Source: Adiantum capillus-veneris (lineage: Eukaryota; Streptophyta; Polypodiopsida; Polypodiales; Pteridaceae). From it: a stretch of DNA of 64,000 bases. Of this stretch, positions 22,137 to 30,724 are shown one piece after another (position 1 is the stretch's first letter; each line of letters starts with the position of its first letter). The notes below the pieces were generated by a model. That model was not told the origin of the DNA. It ran no database searches and saw only the letters and a program-made list of their open reading frames with translations. The DNA lies in the NCBI GenBank assembly GCA_014529385.2, contig CM043944.1:46480768-46544767 (forward strand), given 5' to 3'. A program made the translations under genes and the position numbers.

Positions 22137-24507
22137 AGAAGAAGAAGAAGACGAAGAGTATTTTAATGTTGTAGGAAACTATCCCAAGAGACCTTAAAGA
22201 TCTATCCGACGAGGAGAATTGAACTCAATACCTGTTATTCAAGAGGGAAATGGCATAACCAGTCTACCACACTTGGGTGATAGAAAGGTTATACCATTTT
22301 CCTCTTTTTATTAGCACACACACACCCGAGAAGAAGAGTATTTTAACATCGTAGGAAACTATCCCAAGAGACCTTAAAGATCTATCCGACGAGGAGTGTT
22401 GAACTCAAGACATGTTATTCAAGAAGGAAATGGCATAACCAATCTACCATACTTGGGTGATAGAAAGGCTATACCATTTTCACAGAGAGAGAGAGAGAGA
22501 GTCTCCTAAACCAATCAACCTCAGCAATGAATAATCGAATGTGTATACAATGGAGGCAAGGGTAGCATATATACCAACATCAGCAAATTGCCCTACCCAG
22601 ACTTTGACAAATAAGTAAAATAAATACCTAAAAGCCAAAATAAATAATGGGCTCACATTAGGCAGTTCACTTGAGATGCCAAAACTCTTAACATTGGGCA
22701 ATTCACTTGAGATGCCAAAACTTTAACACATTGTTAAGGGTTTCACATCCATCTACCGCTGCCTCTTCAAATAGGACTATGGATCACATGGGCCTGAGTT
22801 GCAAAGCATGGCTATCCGTGTCTTAGCTAGGCAATAAGCTCCAGTTGCTTGGAGCAACTATACAATAATCGCATTGCCTCTATGAAGAGAGACCGTTTTT
22901 GGGTTCATAGAGCTAATTATTTGATTTTGTGAGTGCTAACCTATGAATGCTTTATAAGGGGCTCCAGACCAAATAGAACATTGCCTAGGATGATTCCATC
23001 ACAACGGATGATCGTTTGGAGGACCTGAAGTGGTTTGAGAATGTTGAGATGGATATTCTGCCTTCTCATAAGCACTTCTGGAGCATGATGTGCCATGATC
23101 ATTCACCCCTCACCTACTTAGGCTTTAGCCTTTTTTTGCCATTTTGTCGTTTGGAGCCCATGAGGCACGTACTTGTCTAGCTCTATCTAATGTAACCCTA
23201 TTGATGTCATATTGGTGTTTTTTTGCTAACATCAGTCATGTTTTTCTCCTAATTTGGTGCAACTTTGCACTTGCAATGTTGTTCTCCCTATGTGACATTT
23301 GTATATTTCAAAAAGATACCAAAAAAAATCCATACTTTTTTGCACCGACCCCCTTCCCTAACGTTTGTTGACTCGACCCCATTCCCGACTCCATTGCTTG
23401 TCCCGTGTTACTATGCAATCCACTTCACAGCACAAACAATGTTTCCAAAATTCATTTCTAACATGGGGAAAAACGGAGCTGTAGATGTGCACACAGATGC
23501 ACATTACCTAACCTTCAAGCTTTGCAAGTGCTTACCACTTCTTGATTTAAAAGTTAACATAATAATAATGACAATCAGACAAGTTCATAACATTAACCTC
23601 GTGATCTTTTGCCCTGCCTTCACGTTTGAAAAAGCCACCACTGCAATCAAAACAAAATGCATTCATGTGATGAAGGAGTTTTTAAAGAAAGGCCATCAGG
23701 TTCATGGAAAAAAATAACCTTGTTCGGCCAGCAGCTGAAAATCGTTCTTGATAATGAACTGAGAGAGGAGCAAAATCAGATGGTTCAACAACTTCCTCAG
23801 AAGCACATGCAGTAGAGTACAATATCTGTAGTCATACAAAAATGTGGCCTTGATTTTGAATTCGAGCCGTAGAACAAACAGAAGCATGCTAGGATACGAA
23901 CCGTTTCTCCATCTATTATTGTGGCAGCACCACTGGCTTGCCTGCCGATGACACCCGTTTCAATGGTTATCTGCACACGAAGTGCATCATACAGTTTGGA
24001 TGTTTGTGCATGCAGCCAATCATTAGCAGACAAGTTGGCAATTGTGCAACATCTGCTTTCCTCGTCTTCATCGTGAATCAATAAAGCAACACACTATTTG
24101 CCAGAGCCCACCGATGGAAAGCTGGTAGCTAGAGTATGATAATACTCTTCACATTGATCAAACTGGAATAATGTCAGGACACTCAGGTGTGACGAGAATC
24201 TTACCTGTCTGTTGCCGAATGGAATAGTTACAGCAATGGGTTGAAGAAGTGAGGCGCCATGGCTAGAAGTGGAAACTTCGGAGGAGAAGGAGGGAGGAGG
24301 AGACTCCTTGAGCTGAGCTGAAAGCTGCTTGGGAGAAGGAGCGGCTATTTCTGTAGAGGTAAGGCTCGCAAAATGCAAAAATGGGGAATGAGGACCGAAA
24401 GACAGTACTCGCGAGCATGGTGAACAGCAAGGAAGGTACTGCCCTTGCCAGGGCAGCGGCGAGGCTCGCCATGGCCCTTCCTGCCACCTTGCCCCGGCTA
24501 TCATCAT
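14657..24507 (-). CDS. PNP1: Polyribonucleotide nucleotidyltransferase, plastid type (exons 1-9 of a partial gene)
   Basis: PNPase degrades RNA 3'-5' with phosphate and can add tails; the plant plastid form processes and turns over chloroplast RNA. Exons on the minus strand: 24,507-24,205; 23,970-23,902; 23,825-23,719; 23,640-23,598; 18,761-18,678; 18,323-18,259; 17,422-17,266; 17,080-17,024; 14,770-14,657. All internal borders are GT-AG and the nine exons sum to 999 nt, 333 codons with no stop. Key stretches: [19 protein letters not shown] with RQASGA (about 92-118), [16 protein letters not shown] (144-159), [14 protein letters not shown] (161-174), [12 protein letters not shown] (176-187), [20 protein letters not shown] (about 237-256) and the start of the helical domain. 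This is RNase PH core 1; the catalytic second core, KH and S1 are not in the window. The FGNRQ/RQASGA form matches the plastid rather than the mitochondrial paralogue. The start is uncertain: ATG 24,507 is in frame, but ATG 24,472 (ATGGCG context) in another frame reads a better transit peptide. Intron 4 is 4.8 kb and filled with transposons. Confidence 0.9.
15150..15270 (+). repeat. tRNA-derived SINE head (putative), in PNPase intron 8
   Basis: GGGTTCAATCCC (about 15,211-15,222) fits the pol III B box, and TTGGCCTTGG about 45 bp upstream (about 15,169) fits an A box. Spacing and order are those of a tRNA-derived SINE head. The 3' border is unknown, and I have no second copy in the window to confirm it. 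Confidence 0.4.
15271..17023. other. PNPase intron 8, remaining part
   Basis: No exon or transposon domain recognised. Short frames at 15,676-15,930 and 16,737-17,084 lack motifs; the second overlaps exon 8 antisense. Confidence 0.5.
19199..19854 (+). repeat. LTR, probably Ty3/gypsy, plus orientation
   Basis: Preceded by a G-rich tract (GACGGGGGCA, 19,189-19,198), it begins TGTCACAAG and ends near CTTGTGCA, so the termini are nearly inverted. An AATAAA-type signal (AATAATAAAG, about 19,687) lies in the downstream part. Two related dyads, GGGTTAGG...CCTAACCC near 19,320-19,345 and a weaker one 60 bp before, could fold. No integrase or RT was found beside it, so it is a truncated 3' end or a solo LTR. 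Confidence 0.5.
20352..20510. repeat. GC-rich minisatellite, about 42-bp units
   Basis: Three imperfect 42-bp units. On the minus strand they read as 14-residue repeats with the core (R/G)(Q)(R/C)E(T/A/V)GEGG. They lie in a local GC-rich patch (20,280-20,660) that is unlike the AT-rich intron around it and may be a captured gene piece. Confidence 0.55.
20859..21500 (-). pseudogene. Copia gag (UBN2-type) fragment
   Basis: Minus strand, two or three frames. [20 protein letters not shown] (about 21,340) is the usual start of copia gag. It continues as [20 protein letters not shown], then [40 protein letters not shown] and [15 protein letters not shown] (21,161-20,900). Frameshifts near 21,290 and 21,160. 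It sits downstream of the LTR and primer site at 22.1 kb in the right order for one element; the pol part is missing and replaced by GC-rich sequence. Confidence 0.8.
22057..22068 (-). promoter_or_regulatory. Copia primer binding site (initiator tRNA-Met type)
   Basis: Minus strand TGGTATCAAAGC directly follows the LTR end CTTTGACA. Copia elements typically carry TGGTATCAGAGC here, complementary to initiator tRNA-Met; one base differs. Confidence 0.75.
22069..22728 (-). repeat. Copia 5' LTR with inserted tRNA-like tandem pair
   Basis: On the minus strand it begins TGTTAAAG (22,728) and ends CTTTGACA (22,069), which are near-inverted termini next to a primer site. It contains a 38-bp duplication near the start (CATCTCAAGTGAATTGCC repeated at about 22,710 and 22,670), two copies of a 150-bp tRNA-like unit, and a CT tract on the sense strand at its end (GA on plus, 22,097-22,131). 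Confidence 0.65.
22150..22485 (-). repeat. Tandem pair of tRNA-like (SINE-like) units
   Basis: Two direct copies, about 22,155-22,303 and 22,337-22,483, differ at about a dozen sites. On the minus strand each has an A-box-like GTGGTAGACTGG (copy 1), a central TTGAATAACA loop, and a B-box-like GAGTTCAATTC, in tRNA order and spacing, then a tail. This is read from the sequence. That it is a SINE rather than a tRNA-like LTR module is inference. Confidence 0.5.
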
Positions 24508-24700
24508 GCTCTTTCCACCACCACTCCACACAAGCACGCAGCAAACAAGCACGCTTCCTTCACTCTGTCTCACTCGTCTCCCTCCGTTTGCCTGCTGGCT
24601 GCGGCGTTGCGAGCTACGGCAGTTCACCCGTCCAAGCTTAATGGATATGGAATTTTAGTTAACTTAGGCCTGTTCCCAAGGGCAAGAGGGGGGGGCGGGC
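24208..24700 (-). promoter_or_regulatory. PNPase 5' end: two candidate starts in different frames
   Basis: ATG at 24,507 (and 24,504) is in the PNPase frame. ATG at 24,472, in the context CCATGGCG, opens a frame reading [17 protein letters not shown], a typical organelle transit peptide that is +1 relative to the PNPase frame. Between them a GTACTG...CTCTACAG segment of 58 nt (24,409-24,352) has intron-like ends, and its removal would join the second start to the PNPase frame. Confidence 0.45.
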
Positions 24701-24799
24701 GAGTTTTGAACTCAAGACGTGATCCATATGCCCAAATAGAGAGAACGTCTAAACGACAAGGAAGGAATGACAACTTAGCTAGGTGTTTCTAAATAGAGA

Positions 24800-25165
24800 G
24801 TGATTCCAAGCATGCACCTACCAAACCAAGTGTGCTAATTAAAAAAAGACATCACAACGATCGCTTTCACAATGGTTGTGTGGGGGGAAGACGATAGAGG
24901 TCTCCCAAATGTTTATACTAATCAAGAAACATGAACTACGCAAGAATACACCTGCCTTTATTAGTTTTCAATTGAAAAGTGCATAATAAATTCAACTTTG
25001 TTAAATGTTGAAACCATTTTTTGAGCACTTATATGTTGCACATTATTTGTGCATCTATGGCACCCTTAAACCAATTACTTCTTTTTTTTGTCGACATTGG
25101 CATAGAAAGCAAACCCTTGGAAGACAATTCTATACCTTTGTTAATTACTTGTTTCACTAAATATT

Positions 25166-25169
<4 letters not shown>
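24800..25169. other. Intergenic, upstream of the PNPase gene
   Basis: AT-rich; no gene or domain seen. Confidence 0.5.

Positions 25170-25242
<73 letters not shown>
25170..25242. repeat. Microsatellite (TC)20 then (TA)16
   Basis: About 41 bp TC followed by 32 bp TA. Confidence 0.98.
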
Positions 25243-25244
<2 letters not shown>

Positions 25245-25539
25245 AATCTTCTCTTAATTTGACATCTTGAGGACACATATCCCTCCTAGCATTTAAATTT
25301 ATGTCATATACAAGAGGACGGTCTTCTATCAAAGGCCGCATCACTGGGCACTCTAGGAGGTATAAGTTGTACTAGAGCTTGAGAAAGAGAGACACCCAAA
25401 GAAATTGGGATTTAAGAAATCCTTGCATTCATATACCTACATGATGCAAAGCGCTTAGGGTAAAACACCCAGTATTAGACCTTTAAGAGGAGCCCATCGC
25501 CTTTTGTGGGTGCTGCAGCGATTTAAGACCACTTTTGCG

Positions 25540-25775
25540 CAATAGGTAGGTGGGGAGAAGTGCTATGTTCATGAAAAATCTCGGCTCCCATGGAGCCTCT
25601 GGCAGCGCATGCGATGGGATACAATTTTTTCGCGTGTAAAAATTTTGGGTGTCAATAGCAGGTCAGCTAGAGGGGAGATCAAGAACGTAAGCGACAGCAG
25701 GGATTGAGCCCAGGTTCACCCAATCAAATTTCAGAGGAGCTACTCGCAACCATTCCACCACCCAACCAATTGTGT
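25540..25775 (-). repeat. tRNA-derived SINE (putative)
   Basis: Minus strand: TGGTGGAATGG (25,760-25,750) as A box and GGCTCAATCCC (25,710-25,700) as B box, 40 bp apart, followed by a 150-bp body ending near 25,540. The tRNA-like head and its order fit a plant SINE. The tail border is uncertain. Confidence 0.5.
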
Positions 25776-26085
25776 CCAAAACTCGAGCCTTGACAATATT
25801 TATATTGCGGGTCGTTCGTCTCAAAAAAGGGGACCATCCCATTATAGGCCCTCATACCCTATACCGTCTACATCTTCCTTTCTTCGCCTCTCTTCTCCTT
25901 GCTTTCTTTGATTCCATTCTTTGTCTTCTTGTATTTGATAATGCATGTGTATTCCCTATTGTGCACATGGGCCTATTGTCTCTACTCTTCCAACAGTACA
26001 CACCCATTGAATCCAATAGCCATATGGCCAACTCTACCACAAGCAAAGTAGTGCTCTACGAAGCTATCTCTTAGGGACCCAATAT

Positions 26086-26400
26086 TGTCACGCACGGGGC
26101 TTCGCCTGTTTAGTGGGGGCAGGGATTTTAGACCATACAAACTATGATTGTGTGGATCCTTGTTGTCTTTCGACCTTGAGATCTCCTATGAACTTTGAGT
26201 GACTGATGAAAATGGCCTTGGTTTGGTTGGTAGTCAAACTCGTGAGTTTGTCTAACAATAGCCTTGTGTATATAAGAGGTTGTATTGTTTGGCTTTGAGG
26301 GTTGCAGTAGGCTTGTGAATCAAATATAGCATCACTATTTCTATTTGTAGACCAATCTTGCTTTTATCTATTGGGAGGGGCCTTGCTTTGCATTAAATTT
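26086..26400 (+). repeat. Gypsy-type LTR, truncated
   Basis: TGTCACGCACGGGGC at 26,086 is a typical gypsy LTR start. A TATATAAG box lies at 26,269 and a pyrimidine/A-rich region follows. It is cut at about 26,400, where gypsy coding sequence in the opposite orientation begins. Confidence 0.45.
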
Positions 26401-26414
26401 TTTTATGGCTCAAT

Positions 26415-27540
26415 TTGACATCCTAGAGTTTCACTTTGCCCTTTGTTTGAGGGTAATATGAAGAGTAGCACTTCAATCGTGTGCCTAAATTCTCAAACAA
26501 CCCTTTTTGAATGAGACTTGTTGTTCTTGAATTTTTATTCAAAACATTTGCATTGGGTAACCTACGATGCTTAAATGTCCACCTCATTCTCTTGTTCGTT
26601 AGCTTTTTATGGGTCCATAAGCACTTGATGCTTTTATGACCCAACCTAATGACAAAAGGATTACCCAAGAGATAGAGCTTTCACAAATCTCCACACGTAA
26701 TATAATTGATCCCAAATATTTCAGAGGCTAGGAAGCACTACAACATCTTGTGACAATGTCCTTTGTCTGAGCATGTAAATGTTGCATCTTGCTTGGTTGT
26801 CCATTCAAATTTAACTTTTTTTTTAATTAAGTCGAGAAGTTGAATAGATATGGTAAAGTAATCAATAAAAGAGTATGAGACATGCAAATGAAGCTTCTTA
26901 GCTCATGATAGTTCTTTAGATGAGGATATTCTTCTCTTGCCTTCAACTTCTCTTGATCCATTCGGACTCCATCCTTAAAAATGACATGGCCTAAGTATTG
27001 AATCTGTTTCAAGATGAACTCACTCCTCTTGCCATTGACAAAGGGCGTAATTCCTCCCAATGCTTGAAAGACTACTTGCAAATGCTCCATATACTAGTCT
27101 AAGGCCTTAGAATAGACTATGATATCATCAAAGATTACCCTTGTGTCTTTGGTCCATTATTCGATTAAAGTAGAGAAGCATTTGTGAGTCCAAAGGGCAT
27201 CACTATGTACTCATATAAGTTGAGCATGGTTCAATAAAGTATCTTGTGTAAATCTAATGATAACCACTTTCAAGGTCTATTCAACTAAAATATGCAAATC
27301 CTTGTAGTTTATCAAAGAGATCCTTGTGTCTTTGGTCCATTATTCGATTAAAGTAGAGAAGCATTTGTGAGTCCAAAGGGCATCACTATGTACTCATATA
27401 AGTTGAGCATGGTTCAATAAAGTATCTTGTGTAAGTCTAATGATGACCACTTTCAAGGTCTATTCAACTAAAATATGCAAATCCTTGTAGTTTATCAAAA
27501 GAGATCCTTGATCCTAAGGACTATACATTTGATTTTCATT
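26415..27540 (-). pseudogene. Ty3/gypsy pol fragment: RT joined to integrase
   Basis: Minus strand. From 27,540: FDKLQGFAYFS-IDLESG and the MPFGLTN region (27,500-27,200, many stops), VIFDDIIVYSK (about 27,130), then EHLQVVFQALGG, SEFILKQIQYLGHVIFKDGV and ELRSFI (27,087-26,880). The next recognisable part, [20 protein letters not shown] (about 26,515-26,455), is the integrase core (consensus FWKxLFxxLGTxLxxSSxYHPQTDGQ). RNase H and the start of integrase are deleted. The same [10 protein letters not shown] string occurs at 43.5 kb, so both probably belong to one family. Confidence 0.75.
27141..27508. repeat. Tandem duplication, 183-bp period, inside gypsy RT
   Basis: Copies at 27,141-27,323 and 27,324-27,508 differ at only a few bases. 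The unit covers the RT segment with the MPFGLTN-like motif. It is a recent local duplication in a dead element. Confidence 0.9.
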
Positions 27541-28839
27541 GTGATACTCTTGAGTGCACAATGATCCGTACATGTGCATTATGTACCATTCTTATTTTGC
27601 ACTAATAATACAGGTAAACAAAAGGGAGAAGAGTTAGGTATGATCGTCTCCTTTTGGGCTCATGCACTTGCACCAGATATCTTGTCTTATTTAGCGAGAT
27701 GGGCTCTATATGGCCGCTTATTATAAGAATAGCTATTGGGAAATGGCTATGTATCATGTTGTTCCTCTCCCTATTGGAGGTAACTCTTCAAAAGTAGAGT
27801 CAATGATGAAAAGTATACATTTTGATGACATGAAATAGCTTGAAAGTTATTTGTTCTTTTGATCATAAGAAAAAGGGACTTTTAGAGTGTGTGTTAGCTT
27901 CTTGGAAATACTTTAAAGAAATCAAATATGCACAAAAATATTTCTTTTTTAATTTATCAAAGCTTAATGGGATATCATTAATATAATATCCCCTTGTTCT
28001 CTAACTCAGGGCTCATCAATTATCTCTTCTAAAGAAAGAAAGTCACATTGAAATGCTTTTTTGGAGGCATTTTAGTCCCATGATAGCTTGACAAAACTTC
28101 CAAAAATTCTAGCAAATTTTGAATGTTCCACCACTCTTTAGTATTGTTGAGTAGTAGCTTGACCATTCTTGCTATTTCTAGGTCTATTAGAAGTATTTTC
28201 AAGACTATCTCTCTCTCACCAAAAGAGAGAAAAGTGTTATTGTGGTTGAAATCTTGCATTTCAAAGATGACATGGAATGAACAATTAGAGGCTAATAATC
28301 TATTTTCTTATGCAAGAGGAGTACAAGCTATAGAAACTATTCAAGAGGATGAAAATCCTGGCTCGTTGAAGTGTACTCAAGCAAGAGGGAGAAATCTCTC
28401 TTCTCTATAGTCTTCTAAATCGAATAGGAGGCAGAGTGCATCACCTCATAGAAGCGGTCATAGAAGATTTTCTAAGTCATCGAAGAGGAGAAGACCAATA
28501 TCTCTTTTACAACACTCTCCTCCATAGAAGAGAAACAAAAATCATGTAGACCACTCTAAACAAAGTGATAGTGAGGGCAAAATTTCCATAGATGACGAAG
28601 TATCTCTTCAAAGAAGACGTGTTAAACGCTCTCTAGAGCGTAAAACCAAGCATATGGACTAGCCCTAGCTCTCGCTATTCTTCTTCTCTCTAGAGAAGTT
28701 GAGGGATCACAAAATATCTTCTCCTTCTTTTGATTTGTCAAAAAGTTATTCCCTTGAATGAGAATGACATGTCTCTAAAGGCAAGAGAAAGAAAGAACAT
28801 CGTTGTACCCATCTTGCATGAAAGAGAGCATGTCGCTTG

Positions 28840-29650
28840 AAAAAATCAATAAGAACATTACTTTCCTATCTTTTAATGGAAGCTATGGTAACACTCACAA
28901 AATATTGAATTTAATGCAATAAGTAGGGAGAATCTCACTAAGCGATCCAAACTATGCCACCACCAAAAGACTGGTAGCCAGTGGTGGGCTAGCTTCTTCA
29001 AAGCTCAAGAACAAAGTAACAAGGACTTGGAAGGAGTGTAGAGTTGCTATCATGAGACAATTTCTCAGTAAGAAAGCAAAGGATGACGTTCACACTGCTT
29101 GGAGAAGTCTCAAATTGGAAAGAGGAGAGTCTTTTCAAAAGTTTGTGGACAAGTTTTGGGATTTACATCTCAAAGTTGTTGTCTTCAAAAGATAGATTTC
29201 TCTGAATAATGACCAATTTTGTTTGAGACTTTCTCAAGATATGTGAGAGTATGTTAATGCATAGAGGCCAAAGACAATAGCAAAAATGATTCCTCACAGT
29301 ATGGTTTGCCTCAAGAATCTTTGCTTCTTCTAGGAAAAATGTTCTTAAAAAGGGAGACATGCTTCAAAGAGGAGAAAAATCCAACCCAAGTTTCAAAGGC
29401 AAAAACCAAATCAACAACAATGGCAACATAAAATTCAGAAAAGGAGATAGGAGTTTATAAATGTAACAATAAACTCTCTCCTAGGAAGCTTGAAAGATAT
29501 GAGAAAGAGGAAACATCTTTCTAATGCAGGGAAACCGGTCATAATACGGTGTATGTCCTCAAAAAATAAGCCAACTAAACAATTCACAAGCTACTCAAGT
29601 TCTTTCACATAAACATCTCAAGTCAACAAGGTTCTCCGTTATGTTATGCT
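28840..29650 (+). pseudogene. Gypsy gag fragment with zinc knuckle remnant
   Basis: Plus strand: ITFLSFNGSYGNTHKILN (about 28,855), then TWKECRVAIMRQFLSKKAKD, TAWRSLKLERGESFQKFV and KFWDLHLKVVVFK (29,020-29,190), which is the Retrotrans_gag pattern. At about 29,528 CRETGHNT is part of a CCHC knuckle whose first and last Cys are lost. It is preceded (28,400-28,800) by a Ser/Arg-rich, stop-containing stretch. Confidence 0.65.
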
Positions 29651-29874
29651 TGGGGAAAACTTCAAGATCAACATACCTTCATATTGTTTGATCCTAGCTT
29701 TTACCATAATTTCATCTCTTGAGATATGAATATCAAGTTGGGCATCCACTCTTTGTTTGGGAGATGCAAATCACTTTCTTGGTATGCGTATTAAGAGGAA
29801 TAGAAAATGTGAAATACTGGAGTTGTCTCTCAAGAAACGTATATCCACAAAGCCTTGCAACATTTTAATATGCA

Positions 29875-29895
29875 GGGGGGGGGGGGGGGGGGGGG
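29875..29895. repeat. Poly-G tract, 21 bp
   Basis: Pure G run between gypsy gag and copia pieces. Confidence 0.98.
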
Positions 29896-29959
29896 AGCTA
29901 CATTGAGTAACCCAATGCAGACATTTGAAAACCTAGCACCCCCCCAAGTCTAATGTTGA

Positions 29960-30570
29960 GAAAGAGACATATTGTTTAGTAGTCAACAGTCTTATGTACT
30001 CCATGGTATCCACGAGCCCAGACATTGCTTTTGCAGTGGGAGACATTAGCATATTTATGGCAAATCCTCACAAAAAACACTGGGAAGCAATGAAGCACAT
30101 TTTGAGATATGTGAAAGGTATGGCAAACAAGTGCGTAAGCTTTGGGAATATTGATGCATCCATCGTGGGCTACATGAATGCGGATTATGTGGTGTGTGTG
30201 GATAGTCGAAGATCCACATATGCCTATGTTTTTCTATTTCCTAGAGCAGCCATGTCATGGAGATCATGTCTCCAAAATTGTACGACATCGTCCACCACAG
30301 AGGCGGAGTAAGTATGTGGGAGTTTCTGATGCTAGCAAGGAAGCTGTGTAGTTAACTCACTTAATGGGAGATCTTGGCATTACTCAGACTCAAGTTTTGC
30401 ACTGTGATAGACTGCAAGTACATTAACAAAGAACCCTGTGTTTCACTCCAAGTCAAAACACATAAAAGTTCCTTATCATGTGATACGCGACGTGCAAGCA
30501 AGGGTATTGAGCTAGTCAAGGTTCATACAAATGACAACTCTGCAAATGCTCTCAAAAGAGCCTACCCTCC
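29960..30570 (+). pseudogene. Copia RT end and RNase H
   Basis: Plus strand: MYSMVSTSPDIAFAVGDIS, HWEAMKHILRYVKGMANKCV, VGYMNADYVVCVDSRRST and AMSWRSCLQNCTTSSTTEAE (29,994-30,311) are the copia sequence from the RT end into RNase H. After a shift: YVGVSDASKEAVWLTHLMGD (30,310-30,370) and the [20 protein letters not shown]-type ending (30,425-30,490). Most of RT is missing. Its 3' non-coding part resembles the pre-LTR sequence at 34.5 kb. Confidence 0.75.
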
Positions 30571-30572
30571 AA

Positions 30573-30672
30573 GCTCTAGCGGCGTGGATATGCATGTTCG
30601 CTTATCCCTAGAGCCGGATTTACATGCAGGCTCTAGCGGCATAGATACACACGCTCGCCTATCCCTAGAGCC
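30573..30672. repeat. Two GCTCTAG...CTAGAGC hairpin units
   Basis: GCTCTAG (30,573-30,579) pairs with CTAGAGC (30,608-30,614), and GGCTCTAG (30,629-30,636) with CTAGAGCC (30,665-30,672). Two near-identical direct copies of about 57 bp. A third copy lies at 34,552-34,595. Confidence 0.7.
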
Positions 30673-30724
30673 GATAGGGTTATACAAATTGACGAGCGAG
30701 TATTTTTTAGCCACAAAGTAATCG

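Larger units (their letters stand above)
18762..23597 (-). other. PNPase intron 4, 4.8 kb, transposon-filled
   Basis: The donor follows GATCACGAG (23,598) and the acceptor ATGCAG precedes exon 5 (18,761). Inside are a gypsy-type LTR, a GC-rich minisatellite and a copia LTR/PBS/gag block, described separately. Splicing across it keeps the frame, so the insertions did not break the gene at this point. Confidence 0.8.

Noticed and set aside
23702-23825. Apparent frameshift in PNPase exon 3
   Set aside because: Careful base-by-base reading shows exon 3 (23,825-23,719) is 107 nt and fully in frame; the first impression came from misreading one 10-base block.
24100-24204. Extension of PNPase exon 1 past GNRQ
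   Set aside because: A GT donor follows GNRQ, and exon 2 continues the conserved sequence directly; the extra codons are intron.
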